From Paraburkholderia phytofirmans OLGA172 (GTDB taxonomy: Bacteria > Pseudomonadota > Gammaproteobacteria > Burkholderiales > Burkholderiaceae), in assembly GCF_001634365.1 (NCBI RefSeq), contig NZ_CP014579.1:1922001-1986000 (forward strand): a stretch of 64,000 bases of DNA, in the 5' to 3' direction. Below, piece after piece: positions 35,394-45,185 of this stretch. The notes under the pieces are model-generated. The model was not told the DNA's origin. It was given only the letters and a program-made list of their open reading frames with translations, and did no database searches. Both the position numbers and the translations under genes were made by a program. Numbering within the stretch: the stretch's first letter is position 1; each line of letters starts with the position of its first letter.

Positions 35394-36575
35394 TCAAGCC
35401 GTCTCGGCGAACAGTTCGCGGCCAATCAGCATGCGACGGATTTCGCTCGTGCCCGCGCCGATTTCATAGAGCTTGGCATCGCGCCACAGACGGCCGACCG
35501 GATACTCGTTGATATAGCCATTGCCGCCGAGAATCTGGATCGCCTCGCCGGCCATCCACGTCGCTTTTTCAGCGGTGTACAGAATCACGCCCGCGCAGTC
35601 CTTACGCACCTGGCGCACGTGTTCCTTGCCGAGCGTGTCGAGTTGCCGGCCCACTGCGTAGAGGTACGCGCGGCACGCTTGCAGCGTGGTGTACAGATCG
35701 GCGACCTTGCCTTGAATCAGCTGGAATTCGCCGATCGGCTGGCCGAACTGCTTGCGGTCGTGGATATACGGCACGACTGCGTCCATGACCGCGACCATGA
35801 TGCCGGTCGGGCCGCCGGCGAGCACGGCGCGTTCGTAATCGAGGCCGCTCATCAGCACCTTCACGCCGCCGTTCAGCTGGCCGAGAATATTTTCTTCCGG
35901 CACTTCCACATTCTCGAACACCAGTTCACCGGTATGGGAGCCGCGCATGCCGAGCTTGTCGAGCTTTTGCGCGACCGAGAAACCTTTCATGCCCTTCTCG
36001 ACGATAAACGCGGTAATGCCCCGCGAATTCGCTTCGAGATCGGTCTTTGCATAGACGACGAGCGTGTCGCAATCCGGGCCATTGGTGATCCACATTTTCG
36101 TGCCGTTCAGCACATAGTGATCGCCCTTCTTGTCCGCGCGCAGTTTCATACTGACGACGTCCGAGCCCGCGTTCGGTTCGCTCATGGCGAGCGCGCCAAT
36201 GTGCTCACCGGAAACCAGCTTGGGCAGATACTTTTCCTTTTGCGCAGCCGTGCCGTTGCGATGAATCTGGTTGACGCACAGATTCGAGTGCGCGCCGTAC
36301 GAGAGACCGACCGATGCCGACGCGCGCGAGATTTCTTCCATCGCGACCATGTGCGCCGTGTAGCCCATATTCGCGCCGCCGTATTCCTCCGAAACGGTCA
36401 TGCCGAGCACGCCCAGGTCGCCGAATTTGCGCCACAGGTCCATGGGAAACTGATCCGACCGATCGATTTCCGCGGCACGCGGGGCGATTTCTTTGGCAGC
36501 GAATCCTGCGATGCTGTCACGCAGCATTTCGATTTCTTCGCCGAGCGGGAATTGCAAACCGGGCAGGTTGCTCAT
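35394..36575 (-). CDS. liuA: Isovaleryl-CoA dehydrogenase
   Basis: A 393-residue acyl-CoA dehydrogenase. [20 protein letters not shown] and [18 protein letters not shown] form the FAD and substrate domain, and the C-terminal domain has [23 protein letters not shown] and [17 protein letters not shown]. The catalytic glutamate expected of isovaleryl-CoA dehydrogenases lies within the central helical domain ([12 protein letters not shown]). GGAGA precedes the ATG. First gene of the liu operon, divergent from a tetR gene. Confidence 0.95.
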   Translation of the reverse strand: MSNLPGLQFPLGEEIEMLRDSIAGFAAKEIAPRAAEIDRSDQFPMDLWRKFGDLGVLGMTVSEEYGGANMGYTAHMVAMEEISRASASVGLSYGAHSNLCVNQIHRNGTAAQKEKYLPKLVSGEHIGALAMSEPNAGSDVVSMKLRADKKGDHYVLNGTKMWITNGPDCDTLVVYAKTDLEANSRGITAFIVEKGMKGFSVAQKLDKLGMRGSHTGELVFENVEVPEENILGQLNGGVKVLMSGLDYERAVLAGGPTGIMVAVMDAVVPYIHDRKQFGQPIGEFQLIQGKVADLYTTLQACRAYLYAVGRQLDTLGKEHVRQVRKDCAGVILYTAEKATWMAGEAIQILGGNGYINEYPVGRLWRDAKLYEIGAGTSEIRRMLIGRELFAETA

Positions 36576-36724
36576 TGCTGTGTCTCCAGAGTTTGTTGGC
36601 GGGCCGAGGCCTGAGTGGCCACCAGCTCGTCTGAGTGCGGCTCAGCGGACGGCGACGGCCTTGTGGGCCGCCTTCACCATCCCGCACGAGGCGCGAAACG
36701 TTCAAGGCGCATTCTCACGCCAGA

Positions 36725-36740
36725 TTTACGTAAGCGTCAA
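36725..36740. promoter_or_regulatory. Candidate LiuQ operator in the liuA/tetR divergent region
   Basis: TTTACG and CGTCAA flank four bases (5 of 6 arm positions pair). The site lies 150 bp upstream of liuA and 115 bp upstream of the tetR gene. In betaproteobacteria, liu operons are often controlled by a TetR protein (LiuQ) from such a position. Confidence 0.45.
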
Positions 36741-36854
36741 TAGGTATTTTTGAGTGTCACTCAGAAACCATTCGGCGTAGCTCAGACGCTGCCATACCGT
36801 GATAGGATCGCTGTCATCGGGGTTGTGGACCCCACAAAACTGAACTGAACTCAT

Positions 36855-37586
36855 ATGACGGTTGTCTTGAAGGCTGAGTTACCTGCCTCGCGCCGCCAGC
36901 CGGCCGGGCGCAAGTCGCAGCAGCGCGTGAAGGAGATCTTGCAGGCGGGCCGCGACGTATTCTCCGAGAAGGGTTACGAGCGCGCGACGACGGCGGAGAT
37001 TGCGCAGCGCCTGGGCATTTCCGAGGCGACCGTATTCAGTTATTTCCGCGGCAAGCGCGAGTTATGCGCGCGGGTGATCGGCGACTGGTATGACGAAATC
37101 ATTGAAGCGATCGAATCCGGGTTGCCGCGCGATGGCAATGTGCGGCAGCAATTTGCTTTTATTGTGCGCACGCATTTGCGGTTGATGCTGGTCAATGGCA
37201 CGGACCTGTGTGCTTTGGTGTTGTCTGAAGGGCGGGCTCGGCATCATGAGTTGAGTGAGGCTTTGACCGAATTGCAGCGGCAGTACACGGCGCCCTTGAT
37301 GCGGGTGTTGGCGCAGGGTCAGGAAACCGGGCAGATTCGGGCTGATATGCCATTGAGGCTGCTGCGCTCGATGGTGTTCGGGCCGATGGAACATGTGTTG
37401 TGGGACGCCACGCTGGCGAACCGCCATATCGACATCGACGCTACCGCGGATCAGTTGATCGATGTTCTGTGGGCGGCTCTGACGCCGCCCGATGTGTCGG
37501 TGAGGGCTCTGCAGCAGTTCAGGGCCGAGGTGGCCGAGGCGAACCGGCGGTTTGAGGAGGCGGCTCGGGCGCCTCGCGGTGGATAG
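36855..37586 (+). CDS. TetR-family regulator, probable LiuQ-type regulator of the liu operon
   Basis: A 243-residue TetR protein. DNA-binding domain about residues 15-70: QRVKEILQAGRDVFSEKGYERAT then AEIAQRLGISEATVFSYFRGK. The ligand domain is unrelated to the two TetR paralogs of the catabolic island. It is divergent from liuA over a 279-bp gap, the arrangement known for LiuQ, which represses leucine and branched-chain acyl-CoA catabolism in betaproteobacteria and responds to CoA intermediates. The position supports that role; no direct sequence proof. Confidence 0.85.
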   Translation: MTVVLKAELPASRRQPAGRKSQQRVKEILQAGRDVFSEKGYERATTAEIAQRLGISEATVFSYFRGKRELCARVIGDWYDEIIEAIESGLPRDGNVRQQFAFIVRTHLRLMLVNGTDLCALVLSEGRARHHELSEALTELQRQYTAPLMRVLAQGQETGQIRADMPLRLLRSMVFGPMEHVLWDATLANRHIDIDATADQLIDVLWAALTPPDVSVRALQQFRAEVAEANRRFEEAARAPRGG

Positions 37587-37745
37587 TGATTTTTTGGTTT
37601 TTTTGCCTGCATGGCGCTTTGGGCCTGTCATAAATTTTGTCTGTATGCCCGCAGGGTTGGGCCTTCCTTGATTTCGAAGACAACCAAACCATCCAAATAC
37701 GCTAATCTACCTCTCCCGGCGAAGCCACAACAAAAAGAGGCACAA

Positions 37746-38552
37746 ATGCCATCCCCGAAAACCGGCAAAATCCGAATCGGCATAGGCGGATGGACCTATG
37801 CCCCTTGGCGAGGCACCTTCTACCCACCAGACCTCACGCAAAATCGCGAACTCCAACACGCGAGCCAACACCTCACATCGATAGAAATCAACGGCACCTT
37901 CTACGGCTTGCAAAAACCAGCAAGCTACGAAAAGTGGTATCAGGAAACCCCGGAAGATTTCGTCTTCTCGCTAAAAGCCCCCCGCTACGCAACAAACAGA
38001 AAAATCCTGGCAGACGCCAATGAAACCATCGAACGCTTCTTCGCCAGCGGCGTGCTACTGCTAAAACAAAAGCTAGGCCCGATCAACTGGCAATTCGCCA
38101 CCACCAAAAAATTCGACCCCGAAGACTTCGAAGCCTTTCTGAAACTGCTGCCCGCCAGCATAGAAGGCCAAAAACTAAGACACGCAATCGAAGTCCGCAA
38201 CGACACCTTCAAAACCCCCGAATTCATCGCGCTAGCCAGAAAGTACAAAGTCGCCATCGTGCTGGCAGCCGACGGCGAATACCCGCAAATCGCCGACATT
38301 ACCGCGCCATTCGTCTACGCCCGCATCATGGGTACAAGCGACAAGGAAGCCAAAGGCTATTCGACCGAAGCCCTAGACGCCTGGGTCGAACGCGCCCGCC
38401 AACTCGCCGCGGGCACGACGCCGGACGACCTGGAAACCTCGGCCGCGGCCCCCGCAAAAACCACGGCGCGCGACGTCTACCTCTATGTCATCAGCGGCTT
38501 CAAGGAACGCAATCCGGCAGCCGCCATGGCACTGATCAAGCGCCTCGAATAA
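37746..38552 (+). CDS. DUF72 family protein
   Basis: A 268-residue TIM-barrel-like protein of the YecE/DUF72 family. IRIGIGGWTYAPWRGTFYP at the start is the family signature (G-x-x-G-W-x-Y), followed by EINGTFYGLQKPASYEKWY and FVFSLKAPRYATN, and later AIEVRNDTF and PFVYARIMG. The start at 37746 follows AAAGAGGCACAA; the frame opens 45 codons earlier without homology. Base composition is noticeably A-rich compared with its neighbours, suggesting different codon use. Function unknown. Confidence 0.88.
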   Translation: MPSPKTGKIRIGIGGWTYAPWRGTFYPPDLTQNRELQHASQHLTSIEINGTFYGLQKPASYEKWYQETPEDFVFSLKAPRYATNRKILADANETIERFFASGVLLLKQKLGPINWQFATTKKFDPEDFEAFLKLLPASIEGQKLRHAIEVRNDTFKTPEFIALARKYKVAIVLAADGEYPQIADITAPFVYARIMGTSDKEAKGYSTEALDAWVERARQLAAGTTPDDLETSAAAPAKTTARDVYLYVISGFKERNPAAAMALIKRLE

Positions 38553-38674
38553 CGATCATCCGGCCCGCACGCGCGAGTGTCATAATCCCGGCAGCTAACC
38601 CATGCACCGACGCACCAACACTCACACATTCAGGCCGTGAGGCCCCCTCAACATCCAAGGTCCGGGAGAATATT

Positions 38675-39793
38675 TTGAGTGCCATCGACAATCCTTTGCA
38701 CGATCAGGAAGTTGGCTCGGCCGACGCCACCCAGGACACCACGCGCATCGACGACGTTCGTATCGGCGCCGTACGTCCGCTGATTTCCCCTGCCCTGCTG
38801 CAGGACGAATTGACTGTGCCGCCTTCGGTGCAGACGCTCGTCGAGAAAACCCGCGCGGAAATCGCCGACATTCTGCACGGCCGTGACGACCGGCTCGTGA
38901 TGATCGTCGGCCCGTGTTCGATTCACGACCACGACCAGGCAATCGAATACGCCCATAAGCTCAAGGTCGCGGCGCAGACCTACAAGGACGATCTGCTGAT
39001 CATCATGCGGGTCTACTTCGAAAAACCGCGCACAACGGTAGGCTGGAAAGGCTATATCAACGACCCGCGCCTCGACGGCAGCTTCCGCATCAATGAAGGT
39101 CTGCGTCTCGCACGGCAACTGCTGCTCGACATCAACGGCCTCGGCCTGCCCACGGCCACCGAATTTCTCGACTTGCTCAGTCCGCAATACATCGCGGATC
39201 TGATCGCGTGGGGAGCGATCGGCGCGCGCACGACGGAGAGCCAGAGTCACCGGCAGCTTGCATCGGGATTGAGCTGCCCGATCGGTTTCAAGAACGGCAC
39301 GGACGGCGGTGTGCAAATCGCCGCGGACGCAATCGTCGCGGCGCGCGCGAGTCACGCGTTCATGGGTATGACAAAGATGGGGATGGCGGCGATCTTCGAG
39401 ACGCGTGGCAATGACGACGCCCACGTCATCTTGCGCGGCGGCAAGAAAGGGCCGAATTACGACAGCGCATCCGTAGAAGCAACCTGCGCGGCGCTCAAAT
39501 CGGCAGGCCTGCGCGAGCAGGTCATGATCGACTGTTCGCATGCGAACTCAGGCAAATCGCATTTGCGTCAACTGGAGGTGGTGCAGGATCTGGCGCAGCA
39601 ACTTGCGCAGCGCGAGCACCGCATCATCGGCGTCATGCTCGAAAGCCATCTGGAAGAAGGCCGTCAGGATCTGAAAGCCGGTGCGCCGCTGCGTTACGGC
39701 GTCTCGATTACGGACGCCTGCGTAAGCTGGGCGCAAACCGAACCGGCACTCGATACTCTCGCCGAAGCGACCCGAAAACGGCGCGCGGGCTGA
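38675..39793 (+). CDS. aroG: 3-deoxy-7-phosphoheptulonate (DAHP) synthase, class I
   Basis: A 372-residue AroF/G/H-type enzyme catalysing the first step of the shikimate pathway, phosphoenolpyruvate plus erythrose-4-phosphate to DAHP. Landmarks are MIVGPCSIHDHDQAIEYA, MRVYFEKPRTTVGWKG, GARTTESQSHRQLASGLS, the substrate motif GFKNGTDGG, HVILRGGKKGPNYD and MIDCSHANSGK. The start is a TTG at 38675, six bases after GGGAGAA; no in-frame ATG is available until well inside the conserved region. The N-terminal 40 residues match the regulatory extension of feedback-sensitive enzymes. Confidence 0.95.
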   Translation: MSAIDNPLHDQEVGSADATQDTTRIDDVRIGAVRPLISPALLQDELTVPPSVQTLVEKTRAEIADILHGRDDRLVMIVGPCSIHDHDQAIEYAHKLKVAAQTYKDDLLIIMRVYFEKPRTTVGWKGYINDPRLDGSFRINEGLRLARQLLLDINGLGLPTATEFLDLLSPQYIADLIAWGAIGARTTESQSHRQLASGLSCPIGFKNGTDGGVQIAADAIVAARASHAFMGMTKMGMAAIFETRGNDDAHVILRGGKKGPNYDSASVEATCAALKSAGLREQVMIDCSHANSGKSHLRQLEVVQDLAQQLAQREHRIIGVMLESHLEEGRQDLKAGAPLRYGVSITDACVSWAQTEPALDTLAEATRKRRAG

Positions 39794-39988
39794 ACTCGCC
39801 GGCGCGGCCTGCACGATCTCGCGCATCCAATGACCGTCGCCAACCGTCACCAACGGCCGGACCGCGAGCGTGCATGAGGCAAAACTGAAGCAAAACTGAA
39901 GCAAACAACACCGTCATAAGCACCCCACGCGCCGCACCAACCAGCGATTCGACACCATCACCGGGGTTGGGCAGCGCGTGATTCCTCA

Positions 39989-40006
39989 CGCCCGATGCAT
40001 CGGGCG
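39989..40006. terminator. Perfect 18-bp palindrome downstream of hupB
   Basis: CGCCCGA-TGCA-TCGGGCG can fold as a 7-bp GC-rich stem with a four-base loop. It lies about 50 bp beyond the hupB stop and may serve as its terminator, although no T tract follows. The rest of the 39794-40056 gap holds nothing recognisable. Confidence 0.45.
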
Positions 40007-40056
40007 CCGCGCGCTACAGCCACGCGCGTGGATGCTCCAGCGCGAGGCGCGTTGCA

Positions 40057-40335
40057 TTACGACGCGTTGACGGCTTCCTTGAATGCCTTGCCGGCGGTGA
40101 ACTTCACCGTCTTGGCTGCGGCGATCTGGATCTCGGCACCGGTCGACGGATTGCGGCCCACGCGTGCTGCGCGCGCGCCGGTCGAGAAAGAACCGAAACC
40201 GACCAGTTGCACCGTATCACCACCCACCACGGCTTTGGTCACCGCTTCGACGATAGCGTCGATGGTTTGGCCGGTGGCCGCTTTGCTTTCGCCCGTCGCT
40301 GCGGCGACTGCATCAATCAGTTCCTGTTTGTTCAT
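40057..40335 (-). CDS. hupB: DNA-binding protein HU
   Basis: A 92-residue HU/IHF-fold protein: [20 protein letters not shown] at the N-terminus, [20 protein letters not shown] leading into the DNA-embracing arm with [14 protein letters not shown], and [16 protein letters not shown]. The RNPxTG motif with the intercalating proline is intact. GGGAAGTGCT precedes the ATG at 40335; the frame continues 59 codons upstream without meaning. HU compacts DNA and supports regulatory loops. Confidence 0.95.
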   Translation of the reverse strand: MNKQELIDAVAAATGESKAATGQTIDAIVEAVTKAVVGGDTVQLVGFGSFSTGARAARVGRNPSTGAEIQIAAAKTVKFTAGKAFKEAVNAS

Positions 40336-40994
40336 AGCACTTCCCGTATGGTAATCATGGAACCGGCGCCACATCTGTTGCGCCGGGACCGACACACTAA
40401 CGCATAGGCGCGTATTCGCGCAAACCTTGGATGTAAGCCTTGTATCGCCCGCCCAGCGGCAATTTGACGTTTTTTTGTCCCAAAGTGCCATAAGAATCGC
40501 GCGCTTACGCATTTCTCCCGCTTTAGGGCTGCCCTTGGCTTATCACAATCCGTTGCAATTTCAGTGATTTAGCGGTGAAAAACCAGCTGCAGTCAGGCTT
40601 TTTTCTTATCTTAGGGCGGATCGCAAAGATTCGGCATTCAGCCCCGCACCGTGTTCAGCAATTAAAAATCCGGGAAAAGTAAAACAACGAAAATTCTCCC
40701 AAATGCAACATGCGCGATGCCCTCCGCATGGTCTTGCGCCACCGCCGCGGCCTGCGATATTGACTGTGCGACGTTGGTCGGCACCGCAAAGCGGGACGCG
40801 CCTTTGCGTCGCCGGTCGGCAAATCTCGTGCAAGCTGGCGCGGCACAAATGACTCGCGGCCGAGTCACTCGCCGGGCGTATTTACCGTTCGCTCACCGCG
40901 CATGCTTTATTTCCACTGAAAGCGCCCTCAAGGTCCCTCCGGAGCGGCCGATATACAAATTTGCGACTGCGCTGCAAATGTTACAAGGACGGGA
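40336..40994. other. Intergenic region between hupB and the GGDEF-EAL gene
   Basis: About 660 bp without a supported gene. It must hold the two divergent promoters. Short frames on both strands have no family signature. The stretch 40540-40700 is less G+C-rich than the flanks. Confidence 0.45.
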
Positions 40995-42941
40995 ATGGAT
41001 CGGTTAGCCAGATTGAGAGAAGCGCTATCGGTCGCGGAAGGCGACCCTGAACTCGTGCGCTCGCAACTCCAGGCATTCGGCTACCAGATACCGCTGCTTT
41101 ATTTCATCCTGATCGTCAACACGATGGCTGTGGCTGTCACGCATCTGGAATTGGCGCCGGCATGGTTGTCCCTATATTTCCCCGGGGCGCTCTGCACGCT
41201 GTGCGTCATCCGTTGCGCGCGCTGGTGGCGCGTCCGGCGCCGGCCTCTGACGCACGAACAGGCCGTGCCCGAACTGCGCAAGCTGATCTGGCTCGCGGGC
41301 CTCTTCGCCGTCGCCTTCAGCACCTGGTCGCTACTACTGTTTCCCTACGGCACGGCCTACGAGCAGGCACAAGTCGCGTTTTACATGGCGACGACGTTGG
41401 TCGGTTGCGTGTTCTGCCTCATGCATCTGCGCGCGGCTGCCCTGCTTCTGCTTTCGATCGTCGTCCTGAGCTTTTCGACATTTCTGGTTTCCACGCGCTC
41501 TCCTGTCTTCATCGCGATGGCGATCGACATGACGCTGGTCGGCGTCGCACTCGCCTTCATCATTGAACTGTATTACCGGACGTTCACCGGCGTTGTGCAT
41601 GCGCAGCGCGAATTGCAGGCAAGCCAGCAGAATACGCAAAGACTCAGCGACGACAACTTCCGGCTCGCGAGCATCGACAGCCTGACCGACCTGCCCAACC
41701 GGCGCAGCTTCTTCGCCTCGCTGCACGCGCTATCGGAACACGCGCCCGGAACCGGTGGCGGCTTCAATGTCGGGCTGATCGATCTCGACGGCTTCAAACA
41801 GGTCAACGATATCTATGGACATGCAAGCGGCGATCTCGTGCTGCAGGAAGTCGGCGTGCGGCTGCTGGCGCTCGCCGAGCCTGGCATCTTCTTCGCGCGC
41901 CTGGGCGGCGACGAATTCGGCGTGCTGGCCCAGCACAAACTGGAAAACGAGACGCTCGTCGAGTTGGGTGAGCGCATCTGCGAAGCACTCAGCCAGCCGT
42001 ACCGGGTGGCCGGCAATGTCGCCGAACTGACAGGAACGATCGGCTGGGCAACGTTTCCGGAAGCAGGCACGACGGTCCAGCAAGTTTTCGAACGTGCCGA
42101 CGCGGCCTTGTATGTCGGCAAGGAAGGCTGCCGCGGCACGCCTGTGATCTTCTCGAGAGAACATGAGACGCGGATCCGGCGCTCGAGTCTCGTCGCCCAG
42201 GAACTCCGCCATGCGGACCTGGAGTCCGAACTGTTCCTCGAGTTTCAGCCGATTTACGATGTGCTCACGCAACGCACCATCGGCATGGAAGCGCTCGGTC
42301 GATGGCACAATGCGCGGCTAGGCGCGGTCAGACCGGAGGAATTCATCCGGATTGCCGAGCGTACCGAACTGATTCTGCGCGTCACTGAAGTGCTGCTGCG
42401 CAAAGCGCTTGAGGAAGCATCGCGCTGGCCGTCCGACCTCTATCTGTCGTTCAATCTCTCCGCTATCGATATCTCGACTTCGCCGCGCGCTCGCCGCCTG
42501 GTCGATATCGTGCTGGGCAGCGGCGTGCCCGCGCATCACGTCAACTTCGAGATCACGGAAACCGCGGTCACGCGCGATTTCGAGCAGGCCCACTGCTCGC
42601 TCACGATGATCAAGCAAGCCGGCTGCCGTGTTTCGCTCGACGATTTCGGCACCGGTTATTCGAGCCTCAGCTATGTGCATCGCCTGCCCTTCGATACGAT
42701 CAAGATCGATCGCAGCTTCATGAGCGACGTGGATTCCAACAGCGCGTCGAAGAAGATCGTCAAGTCGGTGCTCGATCTGTGCCGGAACCTCGGACTCGAG
42801 TGTGTCGTGGAAGGACTCGAGACGTCGTCGCAAGCGGAGGTTGTCAAAGCGCTGGGCGCGCGTGCGGTGCAAGGCTATCTGTTCGGCAAGCCGATGCGGG
42901 CGAACGCCGTCACTGACTATCTACAAGCGTCGCTCGCATAG
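40995..42941 (+). CDS. Membrane-bound cyclic-di-GMP protein with GGDEF and EAL domains
   Basis: A 648-residue protein. About six hydrophobic segments lie between residues 30 and 195, then a short coiled linker. The GGDEF domain follows (SLTDLPNRRSFF at about 229-240, GGDEF at 304-308) and then the EAL domain (EAL at 432-434). The cyclase signature is intact; an RxxD inhibitory site is absent ahead of it. In the phosphodiesterase domain LSFNLSAIDI, FEITETAV, LDDFGTGYSSLSY, IKIDRSF, VVEGLET and QGYLFGKPM retain the metal and catalytic residues. Both activities are therefore possible, with the membrane part as sensor. AAGGACGGGA precedes the ATG. Confidence 0.92.
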   Translation: MDRLARLREALSVAEGDPELVRSQLQAFGYQIPLLYFILIVNTMAVAVTHLELAPAWLSLYFPGALCTLCVIRCARWWRVRRRPLTHEQAVPELRKLIWLAGLFAVAFSTWSLLLFPYGTAYEQAQVAFYMATTLVGCVFCLMHLRAAALLLLSIVVLSFSTFLVSTRSPVFIAMAIDMTLVGVALAFIIELYYRTFTGVVHAQRELQASQQNTQRLSDDNFRLASIDSLTDLPNRRSFFASLHALSEHAPGTGGGFNVGLIDLDGFKQVNDIYGHASGDLVLQEVGVRLLALAEPGIFFARLGGDEFGVLAQHKLENETLVELGERICEALSQPYRVAGNVAELTGTIGWATFPEAGTTVQQVFERADAALYVGKEGCRGTPVIFSREHETRIRRSSLVAQELRHADLESELFLEFQPIYDVLTQRTIGMEALGRWHNARLGAVRPEEFIRIAERTELILRVTEVLLRKALEEASRWPSDLYLSFNLSAIDISTSPRARRLVDIVLGSGVPAHHVNFEITETAVTRDFEQAHCSLTMIKQAGCRVSLDDFGTGYSSLSYVHRLPFDTIKIDRSFMSDVDSNSASKKIVKSVLDLCRNLGLECVVEGLETSSQAEVVKALGARAVQGYLFGKPMRANAVTDYLQASLA

Positions 42942-43320
42942 GGCTATGCGGCGAGAGCCTGGCCGCGCACTGCCGCACCTCCTCTCAATCCGCGGCATCC
43001 GGCCCGGTCGGCAGGATCATCTGGTGGGGAACGTGAAAGCCTCTCATACGCGCAACGGCGTAAGACAGCAGCGCGGGTGCGTTCCGCCCACTTGAATCTT
43101 TGCAGGCATTCAGCCCGCCTCGCAGCGCCCTTTTGCCAACTTGTGCTTAAATCCGAACGTTGTGCTGCTGTGTTCGTGCCGGCCGGCTGAACGAGCAGTG
43201 CGGTCTCCCGCTGTCCGGCAGGAACCGACCATGTATGACGTGTTCGCAACGCACGCCGACTGGGCACGGACTGGGCACCGACGGTTTCAAATCCTTCATT
43301 GCATCAAAAGGAGCGTGGTT
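42942..43320. other. Intergenic region before the DedA-rhodanese gene
   Basis: About 380 bp without a supported gene. The reading frame of the downstream gene is open back to 43141 but that part shows no homology or signal, and a GTG start with a good ribosome site at 43321 is preferred. Confidence 0.45.
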
Positions 43321-44340
43321 GTGTGGCATTTTCCGGTTGCGATTCCACCCTCGCTGGGCGTCTGGGCCGTATTCATGAGCGTGCTCGTCACGCAACTCGG
43401 CCTGCCGGTTCCAGCGGCGCCGATGCTGATCCTTGGTGGAACCATGGCCGCTATGGGACAGACCTCTTACGCCAGCATCATTGGCGCCGCCGTCTGCGCA
43501 ACGCTGATAGCGGACTCGCTGTGGTTTTTCACCGGACGGGCGTACGGCCGGCGCTTGCTGAATCATCTGGTGCGCTTCTCGCTCTCGCTCGACACCACCG
43601 CGCGCGTCGCACGCAATACCTATGAACGCTACGGCGCGCCGATTCTCACCATCGCGAAGTTCCTGCCCGGCCTCGGTCTGATTTCGGCGCCGCTGCTCGG
43701 CACCACGCCAATCAAAGTCGGCGTGTTTCTGCTGTGGGATTTTGTCGGCGCGGCGCTGTGGGCCAGCGTATGGGTGATCGGCGGTGCGGCGCTTGACGAT
43801 CAGATCGTGCAGCTCGTTCTGCTCGTGCGCCATAACGGCGGCACGATTTTCGACGCGTTCGCGGCGATCTTCGTTGCCGCACTCCTCTATCGCTGGGTGC
43901 GCCGCTGGCAATTTCGCCGCTGGCTCGCGCATGTACGCATCTCGCCGGAGCAGCTCGATGAACTGATGAAATCCAATGAGCCGCCGCTGATCCTCGATGC
44001 GCGGCCGCGCAGCATACGCGCGCAAGAATCACACCGGATTGCCGGCGCCCAGTTGCTGGATCTCGATTCGCCGGAGCCCCTGCAGCCCGAGTTACTGAAG
44101 CGGCGGATTGTCGTTTACTGCGTCTGTCCTAACGAAGCGACGGCCAAGCAGATCGTCACGCAGTTGCATCGGAAGAATATCCATCACGTCCGCGCGCTCA
44201 AGGGCGGCCTCGACGCGTGGGAAAAACGCGGATATCCGGTCGAGCCGTTGCCGTCCGACTTCGAGACGGCGATGGCCCATATGGCGGAAGACGAGGGCCA
44301 CGAGGGCGAGTACACCGTGCGGGCGCGATTGGCGAAGTGA
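43321..44340 (+). CDS. DedA-family membrane protein fused to a rhodanese domain
   Basis: A 339-residue fusion. The N-terminal DedA/SNARE-associated domain (about residues 1-210) has AVFMSVLVTQLGLPVPAAPM, SLWFFTGRAYGRRLL and AKFLPGLGLISAPLLGTTPI, with several membrane helices. The C-terminal rhodanese domain (about 235-325) has LILDARP, the cysteine loop VVYCVCPNEATA and ALKGGLDAWEKRGYPVE. AAGGAG lies 7 nt before a GTG at 43321, giving MWHFPVAIPP; this is preferred to an ATG 180 bp upstream. DedA proteins act in envelope lipid trafficking and proton-motive-force maintenance; the role of the attached cytoplasmic sulfurtransferase-like domain is unknown. Confidence 0.88.
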   Translation: MWHFPVAIPPSLGVWAVFMSVLVTQLGLPVPAAPMLILGGTMAAMGQTSYASIIGAAVCATLIADSLWFFTGRAYGRRLLNHLVRFSLSLDTTARVARNTYERYGAPILTIAKFLPGLGLISAPLLGTTPIKVGVFLLWDFVGAALWASVWVIGGAALDDQIVQLVLLVRHNGGTIFDAFAAIFVAALLYRWVRRWQFRRWLAHVRISPEQLDELMKSNEPPLILDARPRSIRAQESHRIAGAQLLDLDSPEPLQPELLKRRIVVYCVCPNEATAKQIVTQLHRKNIHHVRALKGGLDAWEKRGYPVEPLPSDFETAMAHMAEDEGHEGEYTVRARLAK

Positions 44341-44372
44341 TGATGGGAAGCGCGGGCGCTTGAACCCGCGCC

Positions 44373-44600
44373 ATGCTCAACGCGGTCGGTCAATATTCCG
44401 ATTCATCCATTGAAGTATTGCGCGAGGCGGTCGATCTTTCGCATCCGGCCGCGGTCCGCGCCGTTGCGGGTCTGGTGGACGCGGGTCTCGTCGAAAAGAA
44501 ATCCGGCACGGATAAACGTTCCGTCGCGCTTGCTTTGACCGCTTCCGGCAAGCGCAAAGCCAAACGCCTGCAAACGGCGCGCGAGCGACATGCTGATGTT
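44373..44600 (+). pseudogene. Fragment of a MarR-family regulator
   Basis: LNAVGQYSDSSIEVLREAVD, LSHPAAVRAVAGLVDAGLVE and KKSGTDKRSVALALTASGKR form the central winged helix of a MarR protein. The N-terminal dimerisation helices are missing, since the frame begins 32 bp after the DedA stop. The C-terminal helices dissolve after about residue 75 into sequence with no homology. Only a broken core survives. Confidence 0.7.
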
Positions 44601-44694
44601 GCAACTGGCGATCATGAGCGGCGCGCTCGTTGCCTATACGCTCGGCTTACGCGAAGGCCGGCGTCAACCCGATCGATCGTCGTCAATGGGCTGA
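44590..44694 (+). CDS. Possible 34-residue membrane peptide
   Basis: An ATG at 44590 opens a 34-codon frame beginning MLMLQLAIMSGALVAYTLG, one hydrophobic helix, followed by a basic, Ser-rich tail. No ribosome site of note precedes it and no family is recognised. It overlaps the end of the marR fragment and may be meaningless. The remaining gap to 44973 holds nothing recognisable. Confidence 0.2.
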   Translation: MLMLQLAIMSGALVAYTLGLREGRRQPDRSSSMG

Positions 44695-45181
44695 CGCCTC
44701 AAGTGAGACGGTTGCGTTTCAAGCCGATTGAACAAGCCTGCCTGGAGCGGTTTGCATTCAACCAGCCGCGCGTGCATGAGAGCGCCAGAATCGTCGAGGC
44801 GCGAGCCTACCCCATCAACATACGAATTCGCTTTTTTGCGATAGAAGTCCTCTATATATTCGGGCGTTGAAAGATGGACGCTGATACTGGATGACTTTTA
44901 TGGGGCTCGCGGTGATATCTGATCCGTGCCCGGTCAGCATCCGATAAACCTTTGTTTATTGGCCGGACGGTGAATGGCAACCCAACTGAAGACGATTTCC
45001 CGACATCGCAGCATCCGTTATGGCAACGGAGGCGCACTTTCACGGTGCGTGAGCGGTTTGGCCGTTGGTGCATTGCTGACCCTGTCGGCTTGCGCGGGAA
45101 CCGGACTGCCCGATGACCCATTCGCCGGAGAGGGCGCGGCGATGGCGATGGTGCCGATCAATCATACGGACCGTTACGCCG

Positions 45182-45185
45182 TTAA
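45182..45185. repeat. TTAA target-site duplication, left copy
   Basis: TTAA directly precedes the left inverted repeat of the element; the matching copy is at 46369-46372. TTAA fits the YTAR target of the IS5 group. Confidence 0.8.
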
